DNA of 10,122 nt from Conidiobolus incongruus B7586 (Eukaryota > Entomophthoromycota > Entomophthoromycetes > Entomophthorales > Conidiobolaceae): NCBI GenBank assembly GCA_000697335.1, contig JNEM01015138.1, forward strand, positions 1 to 10,122, read 5' to 3'. Positions 8,718-10,122 of this stretch are shown here, in pieces (position 1 is the first letter of the stretch; every line of letters starts with the position of its first letter). The notes beneath the pieces were generated by a model. It saw nothing but the letters and a program-made list of their open reading frames with translations. It did no database searches and had not been told where the DNA came from. Both the position numbers and the translations under genes were made by a program.

Positions 8718-9010
8718 TGTTATGTTTATGAGTTATATAGTTAAACATGTTTATGTTAATAGATGATGCATTGATAAATAACATCTGATATTTTAATAGT
8801 CTGTAGTTGTAATATAAAAGCAATTTTTATAATTTGAATAATAAAAGACATCTTTTTTTGGTTTTTTTATTTATATTTGATATTTAATCAAACCTATATA
8901 TAAAAGAATTAACAATATTATCTCTTTGATAGAATAACTTCATATAATATTAACCTAAAAAATAATTTTAGCTATCTCAATACCTATGTAAATAAAGGAG
9001 TTTTACAATA
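8718..9010 (+). repeat. Right LTR
   Basis: Same length as the left LTR and gap-free against it, with about 91% identity by eye. AATAAA lies at 8840-8845 and TATAAAAG at 8899-8906, at the same offsets as in the left copy. Both LTRs end ACAATA, so the right boundary is set by the AAGTT duplication and by the primer-binding site after the left LTR, not by a standard CA ending. Confidence 0.92.
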
Positions 9011-9015
9011 AAGTT
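9011..9015. repeat. Target-site duplication of the LTR retrotransposon, right copy (AAGTT)
   Basis: Exact match to 3729-3733, abutting the right LTR. Confidence 0.85.
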
Positions 9016-9175
9016 AATAGAGATTTTTTTTAACAAAAGATTTAAATCAGTTTTAAAAATATATTTAAAAAGCATAGAGTAAGATAAGCTCTTTTAATAT
9101 AAAAAGTTAGTTGATTTTATAGCTTATAAACTTAAAGAAATCAAAAAAGCTAAAGATAAATATATTAGTTTTTAA
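9016..9175 (+). pseudogene. Tc1-like transposase, C-terminal part of copy A (broken)
   Basis: The last codons from 9131 read LKEIKKAKDKYISF and end at TAA 9173-9175. This matches LKEIRKAKYRYINY at the end of copy B's transposase and resembles the C-terminus of fungal Tc1 transposases. Sequence between 9016 and 9130 aligns loosely with copy B 3067-3183 but has lost readable phase. This closes the transposase that begins at 1319 and is interrupted at 1894 and 3733. Confidence 0.78.
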
Positions 9176-9373
9176 TTTTTTTTATCATCAAAAACCTACA
9201 AATTTATAACTTATCTTAGATAAAATTTAAAAATGATATTTTAACTAATTAATAATTAATTATCATTATTTAATAATTTATGTTATTAATAAATATAATA
9301 AATTTTGATTATTTAATTCAAGTTTACTTTATTGAATATTAATTAAATTATTAATAAAAATTTAAATGTTTTT

Positions 9374-9405
9374 AATTTTATAACTTACTTTTATAAATTA
9401 ATATA
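9374..9405 (+). repeat. Right terminal inverted repeat of copy A
   Basis: Reverse complement matches the left repeat at 999-1030 and the repeats of copies B and D. The shared core reads TTTTATAACTTACTTTTATA on the plus strand. The bases that follow are again TA-rich, so the TA duplication is not resolved. Confidence 0.78.
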
Positions 9406-10122
9406 TAATTAAATCTAAATTTATTGAGAATATGGTTTATTTTTATATAAAATGAATAAAATATCTGATTAAAAAAGTTATATAAGAGTTTTTAAAGAAT
9501 ATTAAGAATATTTTAGCTTATTATATCTACTTGTAAAAATCTAAGCAATGTGTTTTTTTAAGACACTTATTAAGGGAGTATTAAAAGATTAATTTTTTAA
9601 ATTTTTATATATACTATTATATAATTTAATTAACTATAGACTATATAACTAGTTTATACTTTTATAATTAAATAAACTATATAAATAATATTAAACTATT
9701 TAATAAATTAGGTATTTATTCTTTTTATCAATTTTTATTATTTTTTATTTTTATATTATTTTTAAAATTAAAACTATATTTTATTAATATTATAGTGAAT
9801 TAATATTATCTAATATAAATCTTAATTTATTAGTGACTTATTTTAATTGAAAGCTTAATTAAATATTGTTTATATTTATATATAATATTTATATTATTTT
9901 ACTAAGTTTTATGCTATATAATTTTTATATTAAGTTTTACTTTATATTATTTTGATTTAATTACCATTATACTTATAAGTTATATATATTATATAATTAA
10001 AAATAATCTATTATAATCAGGAAAAATCCTTTAATTTTATAATTTATTTCGATTTAATCATGAATAATTAAAGTTATATTTAATTATAAATATAATTTTT
10101 ATTTTATAACAAATTTATATAA
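9406..10122. other. AT-rich DNA right of the nest, no recognisable gene
   Basis: About 720 bases of roughly 12% G+C. Between about 9421 and 9600 G exceeds C on the plus strand (about 22 to 8), the opposite of 241-960, but I could not link it to a known element or to the other repeats. The second of the two CpGs I noticed lies at 10050-10051. No coding region, RNA gene or terminal repeat is supported. Confidence 0.6.

Larger units (their letters stand above)
3734..9010 (+). mobile_element. Ty3/gypsy LTR retrotransposon fossil
   Basis: This is a 5.3-kb element with two 293-bp direct LTRs, a 5-bp target duplication, a primer-binding region right after the left LTR, a polypurine tract just before the right LTR, and traces of gag, aspartic protease, reverse transcriptase, RNase H and integrase in that order. 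Integrase after RT/RNase H identifies the Ty3/gypsy (Metaviridae) group rather than Ty1/copia. No envelope gene and no clear chromodomain were seen. All its parts are present in order, but it is broken throughout, with several dozen interruptions. It is less A+T-rich than its surroundings, and I saw no CpG in it. LTR identity is about 91%, but if RIP-like mutation acted this overstates the age. It sits in copy A's transposase gene, same orientation. Confidence 0.92.
9011..9405 (+). mobile_element. Tc1/mariner-like transposon copy A, right piece
   Basis: This is the last part of copy A. It starts with the repeated AAGTT, carries the C-terminal transposase remnant, then a non-coding tail similar to the right tails of copies B and D, and ends with the inverted repeat at about 9374-9405 (reverse complement opens TATATTAATTTATAAAAGTA). 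Position and content match the right end of copy B after the retrotransposon is subtracted. Confidence 0.85.

Noticed and set aside
10021-10060. Possible further right end of the Tc1 family (TTTAATTTTATAATTTATTT)
   Set aside because: About 20 bases resemble the inner part of the repeat, but the outer part (the TAACCYACA side) does not match, and such A/T-only runs occur by chance at this composition.
1-10122. Host genes, tRNA/rRNA genes, CRISPR arrays, bacterial-type promoters or operons
   Set aside because: No open frame outside the elements has coding character, no structured RNA gene was recognised, no regularly spaced repeats occur, and the content is eukaryotic repeat DNA.

Overview
This is a gene-free, repeat-filled, very AT-rich window, most likely from a fungal genome. 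The flanking DNA is only about 10-12% G+C in the lines I counted. The long central element is visibly richer, at roughly 30%. Everything recognisable is a transposable element, and every coding trace is broken. The fungal reading rests on two things. First, the Tc1-like transposase traces resemble the type common in basidiomycete and mucoromycete or glomeromycete genomes. Second, the mutations look like repeat-induced point mutation (RIP) or a similar C-to-T process: changes are nearly all transitions, most often at CpA/TpG, and CpG is almost absent. The phylum cannot be fixed from the sequence.

Layout: (1) 1-119 is the right end of a Tc1-like copy (copy D). (2) 120-998 is AT-rich DNA without a recognisable gene. 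(3) 999-9405 is one old Tc1/mariner copy (copy A) cut into three pieces: 999-1894, 3461-3733 and 9011-9405. (4) The first gap holds a second, complete-length copy of the same family (copy B, 1895-3460, about 1.57 kb, DD34E transposase remnant 2213-3228). (5) The second gap holds a Ty3/gypsy LTR retrotransposon fossil (3734-9010) with two 293-bp LTRs, a primer-binding region, a polypurine tract, the order gag-protease-RT-RNase H-integrase, and a perfect 5-bp target duplication (AAGTT). (6) 9406-10122 is AT-rich DNA with nothing recognisable.

When the two inserts are subtracted, copy A comes to about 1.56 kb, almost the same as copy B, and both junctions rejoin the family sequence. The history is therefore: copy A landed first, then copy B at a TA inside its transposase gene, and the LTR element further downstream in the same gene. 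The order of the last two events is not fixed, but the higher G+C of the LTR element suggests it came last. No host gene, RNA gene, CRISPR array or functional system is present. The interest lies in the nested fossil record and the mutation pattern.
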